Assembly (NCBI RefSeq): GCF_000009625.1
Contig: NC_002678.2
Location: 992,001-1,056,000 of the forward strand
Reading direction: 5' to 3'
Length of the DNA stretch: 64,000 nt
Source of the DNA: Mesorhizobium japonicum MAFF 303099
GTDB lineage: Bacteria; Pseudomonadota; Alphaproteobacteria; Rhizobiales; Rhizobiaceae
In this document: piece by piece, positions 35,772 to 42,920 of the stretch
Numbering within the stretch: the stretch's first letter is position 1
Layout: the number at the start of each line of letters is the position of its first letter
The notes under the pieces: model-generated
Database searches by the model: none
What the model saw: only the letters and a program-made list of their open reading frames with translations
What the model was told of the DNA's origin: nothing
Position numbers and translations under genes: made by a program

Positions 35772-35789
35772 TGTTACACATTGTAAACA
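35772..35789. promoter_or_regulatory. Imperfect palindrome between the desaturase and XRE regulator genes, possible operator
   Basis: TGTTAC-ACATT-GTAAACA is a near-palindrome in the 218-bp divergent gap, 84 bases before the regulator ATG and about 120 bases before the desaturase start. The location suits an operator bound by the adjacent XRE protein. A TTTTGCA-rich, T-rich stretch lies close by. The assignment is inference. Confidence 0.4.
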
Positions 35790-35872
35790 ACCTTAGGGAT
35801 TCATTTACGCCTGGGACACCTCACCAAGCTGCTTTGGCGCAAATTTTTCCTCAAGATTCGGAGAAGCAGACG

Positions 35873-36730
35873 ATGGACAAACGCGATCTGTCAGCAATCT
35901 TCCGGGAGCGTCTGAAGCTGCTCCTGACACGCTCCGACCTCAACCAGTCGGCCTTCGCGTCAGCAGTCGGCATCGACCGGTCGGCGTTGTCGCAGCTGAT
36001 GTCAGGCGCGTCGACACGACTGCCGCGCGCCGAAACGCTGCTCAACATCGCCGCCGAATTCAAAGTGTCGCTGGACTGGCTGCTGGGCCTTAGCCAGGAC
36101 GAAGGCGTCACCGGCGAAATCCGCGAAAGCCTGGAGATCGAGGAAGCGCCTGACGGTTTCGACCGCACGCTGCTCGCCAAATGGTTCGCCGAGGCCGCGG
36201 GTACCAAGATCCGCTACGTGCCGGCCGGCATTCCCGACCTGCTGCGGACCCGCGCGCTGGTCGACTACGAGGCCAACATCACCAACAGGAGCCGCCTGGC
36301 GCAGGCCAGCGAGACGCAATACCGCATCGAATACAACCGGCGTCCGGAAACCGACATGGAAGTCTGCATGCCGCGCCACACGCTGGAGATCTTTGCCCGC
36401 GGCCTTGGTGTGTGGGACCGTTTCCCCGAGGCCGACCGCCGGCAGCAACTCGCCCATATGGCGACGCTGCTCGACGATCTCTATCCGACCTTCCGCCTGT
36501 TTCTCTATGACGGCCGCATGCGCTATTCGATCCCGCTCACCATCTTCGGCCCCTACCGCGCCGCTATCTATGTCGGCGACATGTATGTCGTGCTGAACGC
36601 CACCCAGCCGGTCCAGGCGCTGACCCAGCATTTCGACAATCTGATCCGCGCCGCCGACGTCAATCCGCACGAGGCCGCCGCCTTCGCCCGAAATCTGGCC
36701 GGCATGTCGTTCCCGTCAGGCTCTGTCTGA
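35873..36730 (+). CDS. XRE-family transcriptional regulator with C-terminal ligand domain
   Basis: The 285-aa protein has an N-terminal Cro/CI-type helix-turn-helix (RSDLNQSAFASAVGIDRSALSQLMSGASTRLPRAETLLNIA, about residues 19-59) followed by SLDWLLGLS and a C-terminal region without a named family that could bind a ligand (PRHTLEIFARGLGVWDRFPEADRR, YGVGDMYVVLNATQPVQALTQHF-like). It is divergent from the fatty acid desaturase gene and 149 bp upstream of bmt. It may regulate the desaturase through the palindrome between them, or the methyl genes; neither is shown. The ATG at 35873 follows GAGAAGC. Confidence 0.78.
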   Translation: MDKRDLSAIFRERLKLLLTRSDLNQSAFASAVGIDRSALSQLMSGASTRLPRAETLLNIAAEFKVSLDWLLGLSQDEGVTGEIRESLEIEEAPDGFDRTLLAKWFAEAAGTKIRYVPAGIPDLLRTRALVDYEANITNRSRLAQASETQYRIEYNRRPETDMEVCMPRHTLEIFARGLGVWDRFPEADRRQQLAHMATLLDDLYPTFRLFLYDGRMRYSIPLTIFGPYRAAIYVGDMYVVLNATQPVQALTQHFDNLIRAADVNPHEAAAFARNLAGMSFPSGSV

Positions 36731-36817
36731 TCGACCGCAATCAGGGTCATCCGATTGCTTGGCTCCGACATGGTCGAGGGCCACGCCATTCGCATTGCCG
36801 AAGGTCGCCACAAATCA

Positions 36818-36846
36818 TTGACTAGACATAAAGACTTCTTTATATC
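36818..36846 (+). promoter_or_regulatory. bmt promoter with a perfect 16-bp palindromic operator
   Basis: TTGACT (36818-36823) and TATATC (36841-36846) are separated by 17 bp, as for a housekeeping promoter. The palindrome ATAAAGA-CT-TCTTTAT (36828-36843) covers the spacer and the first half of the -10, where a bound repressor would block polymerase. The same core recurs before the pterin-binding gene at 51145. It is close to what I recall of SahR-type (ArsR-family) sites controlling methionine genes in Rhizobiales, a comparison from memory. Confidence 0.72.
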
Positions 36847-36879
36847 CTTATTCGAATTTGAAACACGAAAGCCAATCCG

Positions 36880-37902
36880 ATGACCACCACCAATCCGATC
36901 GATGCCCTGCTGGCTGAAAAGGGCGTGCTGCTGGCCGATGGCGCCACCGGCACCAATCTGTTCGCGATGGGTCTGGAGGCCGGCGAGGCGCCGGAGCTGC
37001 TGAACGAAACGGCGCCCGACACCATCACCAACCTGCACCAGAATTTCGTCGATGCCGGCGCCGACATCATCCTGACCAACTCCTTCGGCGGCACCCGCCA
37101 CCGGCTGAAGCTCCACCATGCGCAGGATCGCGTGCATGCGCTCAACAAGCGCGCCGCCGAGATTGCCCGCGCCGTCGCCGACAAGGCCGGCCGCAAGGTG
37201 ATCGTCGCCGGCTCCGTCGGCCCGACCGGCGAATTGCTGGTGCCGCTTGGCGCCATGACCTATGACGAGGCGGTCGACGCCTTTGCCGAGCAGATCGAGG
37301 GTCTCAAGCAAGGCGGCGCCGAAGTCGCCTGGATCGAGACCATGTCGGCGCCCGACGAGATCCGCGCCGCCGCCGAAGCGGCGATCCGCGTTGGCCTCCC
37401 CTACACCTATACCGGCTCCTTCGACACAGCCGGCCGCACCATGATGGGCCTGCTGCCGAAGGAAATCCATGGCGTCGTTGACGGGCTGTCCGAAGCACCG
37501 CTCGGCGTTGGCGCCAATTGCGGCGTCGGCGCTTCAGACATCCTGGCCTCGCTGCTCGACATGACCGAGGCGAAGCCGCAGGCGACGGTGATCGTCAAGG
37601 GCAATTGCGGCATTCCGGAATTCCGCGGTACTGAGATCCATTATTCCGGCACGCCGGAACTGATGGCCGACTATGTTCGCCTCGCCGTCGATGCCGGCGC
37701 CAAGATTGTCGGTGGTTGCTGCGGCACTTCGTTCCAGCACCTTGCCGCCATGCGCAAGGCACTCGACGCCCACACCAAGGCGGGTCGTCCGACGGTCGAG
37801 ACGATCGTCGAGCGCATCGGTCCGATGCGCAACAAGGTGGCGACGGAAAACACCGCCGAGACCAGCGAGGCCCGCCGCGAGCGCCGCCGCAGCCGGGCCT
37901 GA
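36880..37902 (+). CDS. bmt: Homocysteine S-methyltransferase (Bmt / homocysteine domain of a split methionine synthase)
   Basis: The 340-aa protein is a zinc-dependent homocysteine methyltransferase. The N-terminal GATGTNLFAMGLEAGEAPELLNE and NSFGGTRHRL blocks, C214 in GANCGVGAS and the C280-C281 pair in GGCCGTS give the thiol ligands of zinc. In Sinorhizobium the equivalent bmt is required for betaine-linked methionine synthesis; in Phaeobacter a protein of this type is one component of a split methionine synthase with separate corrinoid, pterin and activase proteins, all of which occur downstream here. It therefore probably takes methyl from methylcobalamin on the 44784 protein. It is preceded by a palindromic operator-promoter. 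Confidence 0.85.
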   Translation: MTTTNPIDALLAEKGVLLADGATGTNLFAMGLEAGEAPELLNETAPDTITNLHQNFVDAGADIILTNSFGGTRHRLKLHHAQDRVHALNKRAAEIARAVADKAGRKVIVAGSVGPTGELLVPLGAMTYDEAVDAFAEQIEGLKQGGAEVAWIETMSAPDEIRAAAEAAIRVGLPYTYTGSFDTAGRTMMGLLPKEIHGVVDGLSEAPLGVGANCGVGASDILASLLDMTEAKPQATVIVKGNCGIPEFRGTEIHYSGTPELMADYVRLAVDAGAKIVGGCCGTSFQHLAAMRKALDAHTKAGRPTVETIVERIGPMRNKVATENTAETSEARRERRRSRA

Positions 37903-37911
37903 GGATTTCGA

Positions 37912-38058
37912 TTATTCGCTGTTGTCGGCGTAGCTCGATTGCGCCGACCTGAAATCGACGACATTGTCGCCGCGCATCGTCATCAGCGCGCCGGAAGAAG
38001 CTGGATCGGTGATCTGTTCCAGCATGGCGCGGAAGCGGTCATTGGTCAGCGCCGACAT
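37912..38058 (-). CDS. Small hypothetical protein, uncertain
   Basis: A minus-strand frame ending at 37912 gives, from the internal ATG at 38058, MSALTNDRFRAMLEQITDP and a 48-residue protein ending SYADNSE. A longer form needs a TTG start at 38223. The middle segment looks protein-like and resembles uncharacterised rhizobial small proteins, but I see no ribosome site. It is convergent with bmt. Confidence 0.4.
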   Translation of the reverse strand: MSALTNDRFRAMLEQITDPASSGALMTMRGDNVVDFRSAQSSYADNSE

Positions 38059-38291
38059 TGCAGTGTGACGCGCCTGCGCGACATCGTCGCTGATGCGTCT
38101 GGATTCGGCCGATGGGGCTGATGAAACCGTCGAAGCGTCTCGCACCGGCGGCGGCGAGTTGGCGATAGTCCTGATCTGCAATTCCGGCTCCCTCAAGCCC
38201 TGTAAACAAGTCCGGTGTAGCAACAGGAAATTGCGATCCGGTACCGGAAATCTCGCGCAATTTAACGATCATGCCGGTTAACGCTGCGCCA

Positions 38292-38434
38292 GGATCCGTT
38301 GAGATTCAGGTCAGGCCGAGTCGAAAACGATGGGTTCCGAGAACCGGAGCGGAGCGTACTTTTGGGTACGTGAGCACCGGAAGCGCAGGAAACCATCGTT
38401 TGCAGGCCGGCCTCACCTGAATATCGACGGATCC
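38292..38434. repeat. 143-bp palindromic intergenic repeat (RIME/MITE-like)
   Basis: The ends mirror each other: GGATCCGTTGAGATTCAGGT at the left and ACCTGAATATCGACGGATCC at the right. Inner segments also pair (AGGCCG with CGGCCT, AACGATGG with CCATCGTT, CGTAC with GTACG). No frame is convincing. The layout and content resemble rhizobial intergenic mosaic elements; the name is inference. It fills most of the gap before the vWA gene's terminator. Confidence 0.75.
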
Positions 38435-38472
38435 AAAAAAAGGCCGGCAAGGGAATGACCCCTCGCCGGCCT
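38435..38472 (-). terminator. Rho-independent terminator of the vWA gene (minus strand)
   Basis: On the minus strand the stem AGGCCGGCGAGGGG pairs with CCCTTGCCGGCCT and is followed by seven T residues. It lies about 70 bp after the stop of the minus-strand vWA-domain gene and borders the palindromic repeat. Confidence 0.85.
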
Positions 38473-38544
38473 GCCTCACCCGCCCGTGGGCCGGTTTCCC
38501 CTGTCAGAACGATCCCATCCGAAGGAAACCGGCCGTCATCGCCA

Positions 38545-40656
38545 CTACCGGTTACCGCCCAGCGCCGAGGCAAGGCGCACAAGCGAGAGGAACTCGGACC
38601 TGTATCCAAACGGGTCGGCTCCTCGGGCGGCAGTGGCAATCTCCATGATCTTGTCGTAGCCGAACTTCGCGGTCGCATCCTCGTCGCGCAGCTTCTGGCC
38701 GAAGGCAGCCACCGCGACGGAGAAACGCTGGTCGGTGCTGGCCTGGTCGAAGGACGCCACCTCGTTGGCCGAGGTCACCGGCGTGGTGATCAGCTTCGAG
38801 ACGTCCTCGTTGGGCAGCTTGTAGCGGATCTTGACGAAGGCATATTCGTCCGCATTGGCGACGCCGCCATTGTTGACCGTGGCCTGGCCATAGCGCAGCG
38901 GATCGATCTGCTCGCCGCCGCTGCCCTTCGGGGTGATCTCATAGATCGCGGTGACCGAATGGCCCGAGCCGATATCGCCGGCATCGACGCGGTCATTGTT
39001 GAAATCCTCGCGGTTGAGAGCCCGGGTCTCGTAGCCGATCAGGCGGTATTCGGAGACCTTGTTGGGGTTGAACTCGACCTGGATCTTCACGTCCTTGGCG
39101 ATCGGGAACAGCGTCGAGGAGGCATCCTCGACCAGCACCTTCTCGGCCTCGGCCAGCGTGTCGATATAGGCGGCGGTGCCGTTGCCGTTCTGGGCGATGG
39201 TCTGCATCATCTGGTCGTTCAGATTGTCGTGGCCGAAGCCGAACACCGACAGGAAGACGCCGCTCTTGCGCTCCTGTTCGATCAGGCGCTTGAGATCATC
39301 GTCGTCGCTCTGGCCGACATTGAAGTCGCCATCGGTGGCCAGCATCACCCGGTTGACGCCGTCCTTGACGAAGGATTGCTGGGCAAGCTTGTAGGCCTCC
39401 TTGATGCCGGCCTCGCCGGCCGTCGAACCACCGGGCGTGAGATTGTCGATCGCGTTGAGGATCTTGTCCTTCTCGGCAGCCCTGGTCGGCATCAGCACGG
39501 TGCCGGCCTCACCGGCATAGGTGACGATCGAGATCGTGTCGTCGGCCCTGAGCTTGCTGACCAGCAGCCGGAATGCAGATTTGAGCAGCGGCAGCTTGTC
39601 CGGCTCGTCCATCGAGCCCGAAACGTCAATCAAGAAGACCAGATTGGCCTTCGGCTGCTCGGTCGGCTTGATGTCGAAGCCCTTGATGGCGACATGCATC
39701 AGCTTGGTTTGCGCGTTCCACGGCGTCGGCATGACGCTGACGGTCGAGTTGAACGGCGTCGACACCGAGTCCGGTCCCTTCCAGTCATAGGGGAAGTAGT
39801 TGATCATCTCCTCGACACGGACCGTGTCGGCCTGCGGCACGGAGCCTTCCTTCAGCGAACGGCGCACAAAGGAGTAGGAGGCCGTGTCGACATCGATCGA
39901 GAAGGTCGAGACCGGATCTTCCAGCGCGGCATGCACCGGATTGGTCTTGAAGTCCTGGACGCGGTTGCGGTTTTCCTCCTGCGGCGCGATCTGATCCGCC
40001 GGCGCCATGGTGGGCTGCGGCGCCATCAGCTTGGACTCGGCAGCCGGCACGCGGGTGAGCCGCGACGTGCTCGGCGCGGTGCTATTCAGCGTGAATTCAC
40101 CTGTCGGCGCCGGCGGTGCCGGCTCGGCCACCACCGCGCGTTCATTGGCAGTCTGCTGAGCAGTACCGCCGGCCTGGGCCGCTTCGGATTTCGGCGGCGA
40201 AGCCGGCGCCACAAGCACGTTGGTCGCATCGCGGCTTTCCACATCCGCGTCGGCCTTCTTGTCCTTGGCCAATTCGGTCGGAGCCTGCTTCGGCTCGGCC
40301 GGCTTCAACGTCGCCGGCTTGTCGGCCAGCGTCTCGGTGATCTTTTCGTCGCCGCCGAATTTGGCCGGCTGTTCCCTCAGCAGATGGAAAGTGGCGTATC
40401 CGGCGATCGGCAGGGCGACGAGCCCGGCAAGGGCCGGCGTGGCAATGAGTTTCTTTTGCATGATCTCGCTCCAGAGCTTTTGTGCTCGCTCTGTGAGACG
40501 AAGGCCGCCGACCGATCCTTGGGTGACAGCAGAAATATCTTCCTGGTCATAGGCGCGCAGGGCGGCTTCGAAGGCGCGCGCCTTCGCGCTCTCGCCCGGC
40601 GCCGGTGCCGCGATATCGCGCAGCCTGTTGAGTTCGTTGTCGTCGACCATGGTCAC
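38545..40656 (-). CDS. Membrane-anchored von Willebrand factor A protein with C-terminal DUF3520-like region (YfbK-like)
   Basis: The 703-aa protein has a cytoplasmic N-terminus of about 65 residues, one predicted membrane helix (about 70-92, TPALAGLVALPIAGYATFHLL), a long low-complexity Pro/Ala/Lys-rich linker (about 100-230), then a vWA domain with the metal-binding motif FLIDVSGSMDE and TPGGSTAGEAGI, and a C-terminal block typical of YfbK-type proteins. vWA domains bind protein partners through a metal-dependent adhesion site. The start codon overlaps the stop of the ECF sigma factor gene, so the N-terminal cytoplasmic part may act as its anti-sigma factor; this is inference. The bulk faces the periplasm. 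Confidence 0.85.
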   Translation of the reverse strand: MTMVDDNELNRLRDIAAPAPGESAKARAFEAALRAYDQEDISAVTQGSVGGLRLTERAQKLWSEIMQKKLIATPALAGLVALPIAGYATFHLLREQPAKFGGDEKITETLADKPATLKPAEPKQAPTELAKDKKADADVESRDATNVLVAPASPPKSEAAQAGGTAQQTANERAVVAEPAPPAPTGEFTLNSTAPSTSRLTRVPAAESKLMAPQPTMAPADQIAPQEENRNRVQDFKTNPVHAALEDPVSTFSIDVDTASYSFVRRSLKEGSVPQADTVRVEEMINYFPYDWKGPDSVSTPFNSTVSVMPTPWNAQTKLMHVAIKGFDIKPTEQPKANLVFLIDVSGSMDEPDKLPLLKSAFRLLVSKLRADDTISIVTYAGEAGTVLMPTRAAEKDKILNAIDNLTPGGSTAGEAGIKEAYKLAQQSFVKDGVNRVMLATDGDFNVGQSDDDDLKRLIEQERKSGVFLSVFGFGHDNLNDQMMQTIAQNGNGTAAYIDTLAEAEKVLVEDASSTLFPIAKDVKIQVEFNPNKVSEYRLIGYETRALNREDFNNDRVDAGDIGSGHSVTAIYEITPKGSGGEQIDPLRYGQATVNNGGVANADEYAFVKIRYKLPNEDVSKLITTPVTSANEVASFDQASTDQRFSVAVAAFGQKLRDEDATAKFGYDKIMEIATAARGADPFGYRSEFLSLVRLASALGGNR

Positions 40657-41216
40657 ACTTCCCCGGCTGAACGCATCAGCGTCTTCAGCCGTTTCTTCGC
40701 TTCATGGATGTGCCAGGAAACCGTCGTCTCCGAGATCGCCATCGCCTCGGCGGCGGCCGCATGGCTCAAGCCCTCGCCATAGACCAGCAGGACGGCGTCG
40801 CGCTGCTTGTCCGGAAGCTGCCGCACCGCGGCCCACAGCGCCTCGACCGGGTCTTCCGGTTCGGCCGGGGCCTCGCCCGAAATCAGCGCATGGACACCAT
40901 AGGCCTCGGTCTTCACCGTCTCGCGCGCGGTCTTGCGCATCATGTCGCGCGCCGCATTCATCGTCACGGAATAGAGCCATGTCGTGAAGGCACCGCCGCC
41001 GCGATAGTCGCGGATCGCCTTGCCGAGCCGCACGCAGACTTCCTGGGCGATGTCCTCGGCATCGGCCTTCTTGCCGCACCAGCGATAGGCGGCGCGATAG
41101 ACGAAGTCGTAGTGGCGCTCCAGCAATTTGCCGAAGGCCCCCCTGTCTCCGCCCTTCGCCCGCCCGATCAGTTCGGCGTCGGAGGCTTCGCTCTCATCCA
41201 GCATCATCGCCATCAT
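40653..41216 (-). CDS. ECF-type RNA polymerase sigma factor
   Basis: The 187-aa protein has sigma region 2 (about 15-85: ELIGRAKGGDRGAFGKLLERHYDFVYRAAYRWCG, then EDIAQEVCVRLGKAIRDYRGGGAFTTWLYSVTMNAARD) and region 4 (about 125-180: RQLPDKQRDAVLLVYGEGLSHAAAAEAMAISETTVSWHIHEAKKRL), with nothing in between, the two-domain plan of extracytoplasmic-function sigma factors. Start choice among the first ATGs (MMAMML) is uncertain by a few codons. Its last bases overlap the vWA gene start (ATGA). A self-controlled promoter upstream would be expected but is not recognisable by eye. The signal is unknown. Confidence 0.88.
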   Translation of the reverse strand: MMAMMLDESEASDAELIGRAKGGDRGAFGKLLERHYDFVYRAAYRWCGKKADAEDIAQEVCVRLGKAIRDYRGGGAFTTWLYSVTMNAARDMMRKTARETVKTEAYGVHALISGEAPAEPEDPVEALWAAVRQLPDKQRDAVLLVYGEGLSHAAAAEAMAISETTVSWHIHEAKKRLKTLMRSAGEV

Positions 41217-41301
41217 TTGCCTGTTGGACGAAGGCTAATGGCTAATCCTTGGGGTGATGCAAAGATTTTTTTGGTAAACGGCCTCTCCTTCTGCAGAGGC
41301 C

Positions 41302-42039
41302 TTACCCGAGCGTCTCCGCAAACAGCGTGATCAGCCTTTGCCAATGCCGTTCGGCGCCGGCTTGGTTGTAGACGCTGTGGTCAGGCACGCACCAGCCATG
41401 CGCCATGCCGACATAGTTCTCGATCGTGTGGTCGACTTCGGCGTTGCGCAGCGCCTCCTCCAGCCGTGTCGACTGCTCTGGCGGGAAACTCCTGTCGACG
41501 CCGGCCATGCCGACATAGACACGCGCCTTGATGGATGCAGCCTTGCGGTGCGGGCTGTCGGCGGCATCGCTGGCGAGATTGCCGCCATGGAAACTTGCGG
41601 CGGCCCTGATCCTCTCGGGATAGGCCGCAGCGGCGTTGAGCGCCCGCGCGCCGCCCATGCAATAGCCGACAGTGCCGATCAGTCCCCTAACACCTTCGCC
41701 GGCGAGCGCATCGAGAAAGGCCTCGCCGTCGCTGATGGTCATCTGCTGTGTCGTGCCGGTGACCAGCGCCATCAGCGCTGCCTTGCTGTTTTCCTCGGTG
41801 AAGGCGGTCTTGGCGTCGAACGGACCATAGGGCGCATTGCGGTAGAAGAGGTCAGGCACCAGCACCGCATAACCTTCGCCCGCCAGCCGCTCGGCTATGC
41901 CGTCGAGCGCCGGACGCGGACCGAAGGCGTCCTGGTAGAGAATGACACCGGCTCTGGCCGAGGAGGTCTTGGCCGAGCGGAACAGGCCCGCCTTCGCCAC
42001 GCCGTCACGGGTCTTGATCCTGAGGTCCTGCTTCGTCAT
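41302..42039 (-). CDS. Dienelactone hydrolase family protein
   Basis: The 245-aa alpha/beta-hydrolase has the thiol nucleophile motif GYCMGGARAL, the aspartate region in GVDRSFPPEQS and the histidine in MAHGWCVPD, the triad of the dienelactone hydrolase family. Family members hydrolyse cyclic lactones such as dienelactone in aromatic degradation; many homologues have other, unknown esterase roles. I used the ATG at 42039, preceded by GGAG, instead of the one at 42051. It may follow the 4Fe-4S protein gene in one transcript, with a gap of about 105 bp. Confidence 0.85.
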   Translation of the reverse strand: MTKQDLRIKTRDGVAKAGLFRSAKTSSARAGVILYQDAFGPRPALDGIAERLAGEGYAVLVPDLFYRNAPYGPFDAKTAFTEENSKAALMALVTGTTQQMTISDGEAFLDALAGEGVRGLIGTVGYCMGGARALNAAAAYPERIRAAASFHGGNLASDAADSPHRKAASIKARVYVGMAGVDRSFPPEQSTRLEEALRNAEVDHTIENYVGMAHGWCVPDHSVYNQAGAERHWQRLITLFAETLG

Positions 42040-42144
42040 TGCCTGCTCCATTTGTCAGATGCGCGATACATATCCACGCGGCCTGCCACGGCAAGGCATT
42101 CCTTGAAAGTACCCGTCAACATTTCGCGCAGCATCGTGTGACGA

Positions 42145-42831
42145 TCACAGGCCGGCGAATGCCGCCATATGGAAGGCCTGGACTTCAGGCGGATAGCGAT
42201 ATTCCGTGCCATAAGGACAGGCATTGCGATCGAGGCAGCCGCCGCACCGGCACGGTTCGCCATTCCTGCCCCGCACATGCGCCAGGCAGGCCTGATAGGC
42301 GAAGCCTTCCGTGGAATAGGCATCGACCGGACAGGATTTCAGACAGGGTTTCTCGACACAGGCGTCGCAGAGATGAATTGCCTCGCCCTGCTCCGGAAGC
42401 GCGATCTCGTCCTCGAACAGCAACGCGCCGCGATAGGCATGCCAAAGCCCATATTGCGGATGCATGAGGATGCCGAGCGGCGACGGTTTCAGCCCCTCCG
42501 CCCGAACAGCCCATTGCTGGAACGGCAGGTAGGGCTTGTCGGAGGGCGAAACGGCGCGCGCACCAAATGCGTGCGCCACATCGCCAATGACCTGCCGCGA
42601 CCAGCTGTCGAGCGGATTGGCGATTGTGCACGGCTGCTTTTCGCGCCAGCGCAGGAAATGCCGCCAGGGTGCCGCCCCCGCCTGCCCCACCAGCAGCACG
42701 GATTTCGCTGGAAAGCCCGAGGCGCCGTGAGGGGCGTCCTCGCCGTCAGAGAAAACAAAGCCGCCGCGCAGGACGAGGCCGTTGGCGCCGAGCGCGGCCG
42801 TGATCTCTTCGATCATGCCGCGCGCAATCAT
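42145..42831 (-). CDS. 4Fe-4S ferredoxin-like protein (QueG/EpsG-like cysteine arrangement)
   Basis: The 228-aa protein has an N-terminal domain without a named family and a C-terminal cysteine-rich part: HLCDACVEKPCLKSCPVDAYS gives one 4Fe-4S motif (Cx2Cx4Cx3CP), and CRCGGCLDRNACP adds more cysteines. It resembles the C-terminal part of epoxyqueuosine reductase-like proteins, but the corrinoid-binding part typical of QueG is not recognised. It begins 89 bp after the second mttB gene on the same strand, so it may be an electron carrier for that system. The start could be 42831 or 42816. Confidence 0.7.
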   Translation of the reverse strand: MIARGMIEEITAALGANGLVLRGGFVFSDGEDAPHGASGFPAKSVLLVGQAGAAPWRHFLRWREKQPCTIANPLDSWSRQVIGDVAHAFGARAVSPSDKPYLPFQQWAVRAEGLKPSPLGILMHPQYGLWHAYRGALLFEDEIALPEQGEAIHLCDACVEKPCLKSCPVDAYSTEGFAYQACLAHVRGRNGEPCRCGGCLDRNACPYGTEYRYPPEVQAFHMAAFAGL

Positions 42832-42920
42832 CCCTTCTTGTCCGGGTCGGAGAAGGCGCTCCGCCAGACTTCCTTGTGGATGATGTTGGCGACTTTAGCC
42901 CCGCCTGACTCGGGCTCCTT

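Noticed and set aside
41280..41301. Hairpin GGCCTCT/AGAGGCC as a terminator of the dienelactone hydrolase gene
   Set aside because: The T-rich run lies on the wrong side of the stem for the minus-strand transcript, so I do not call a terminator.
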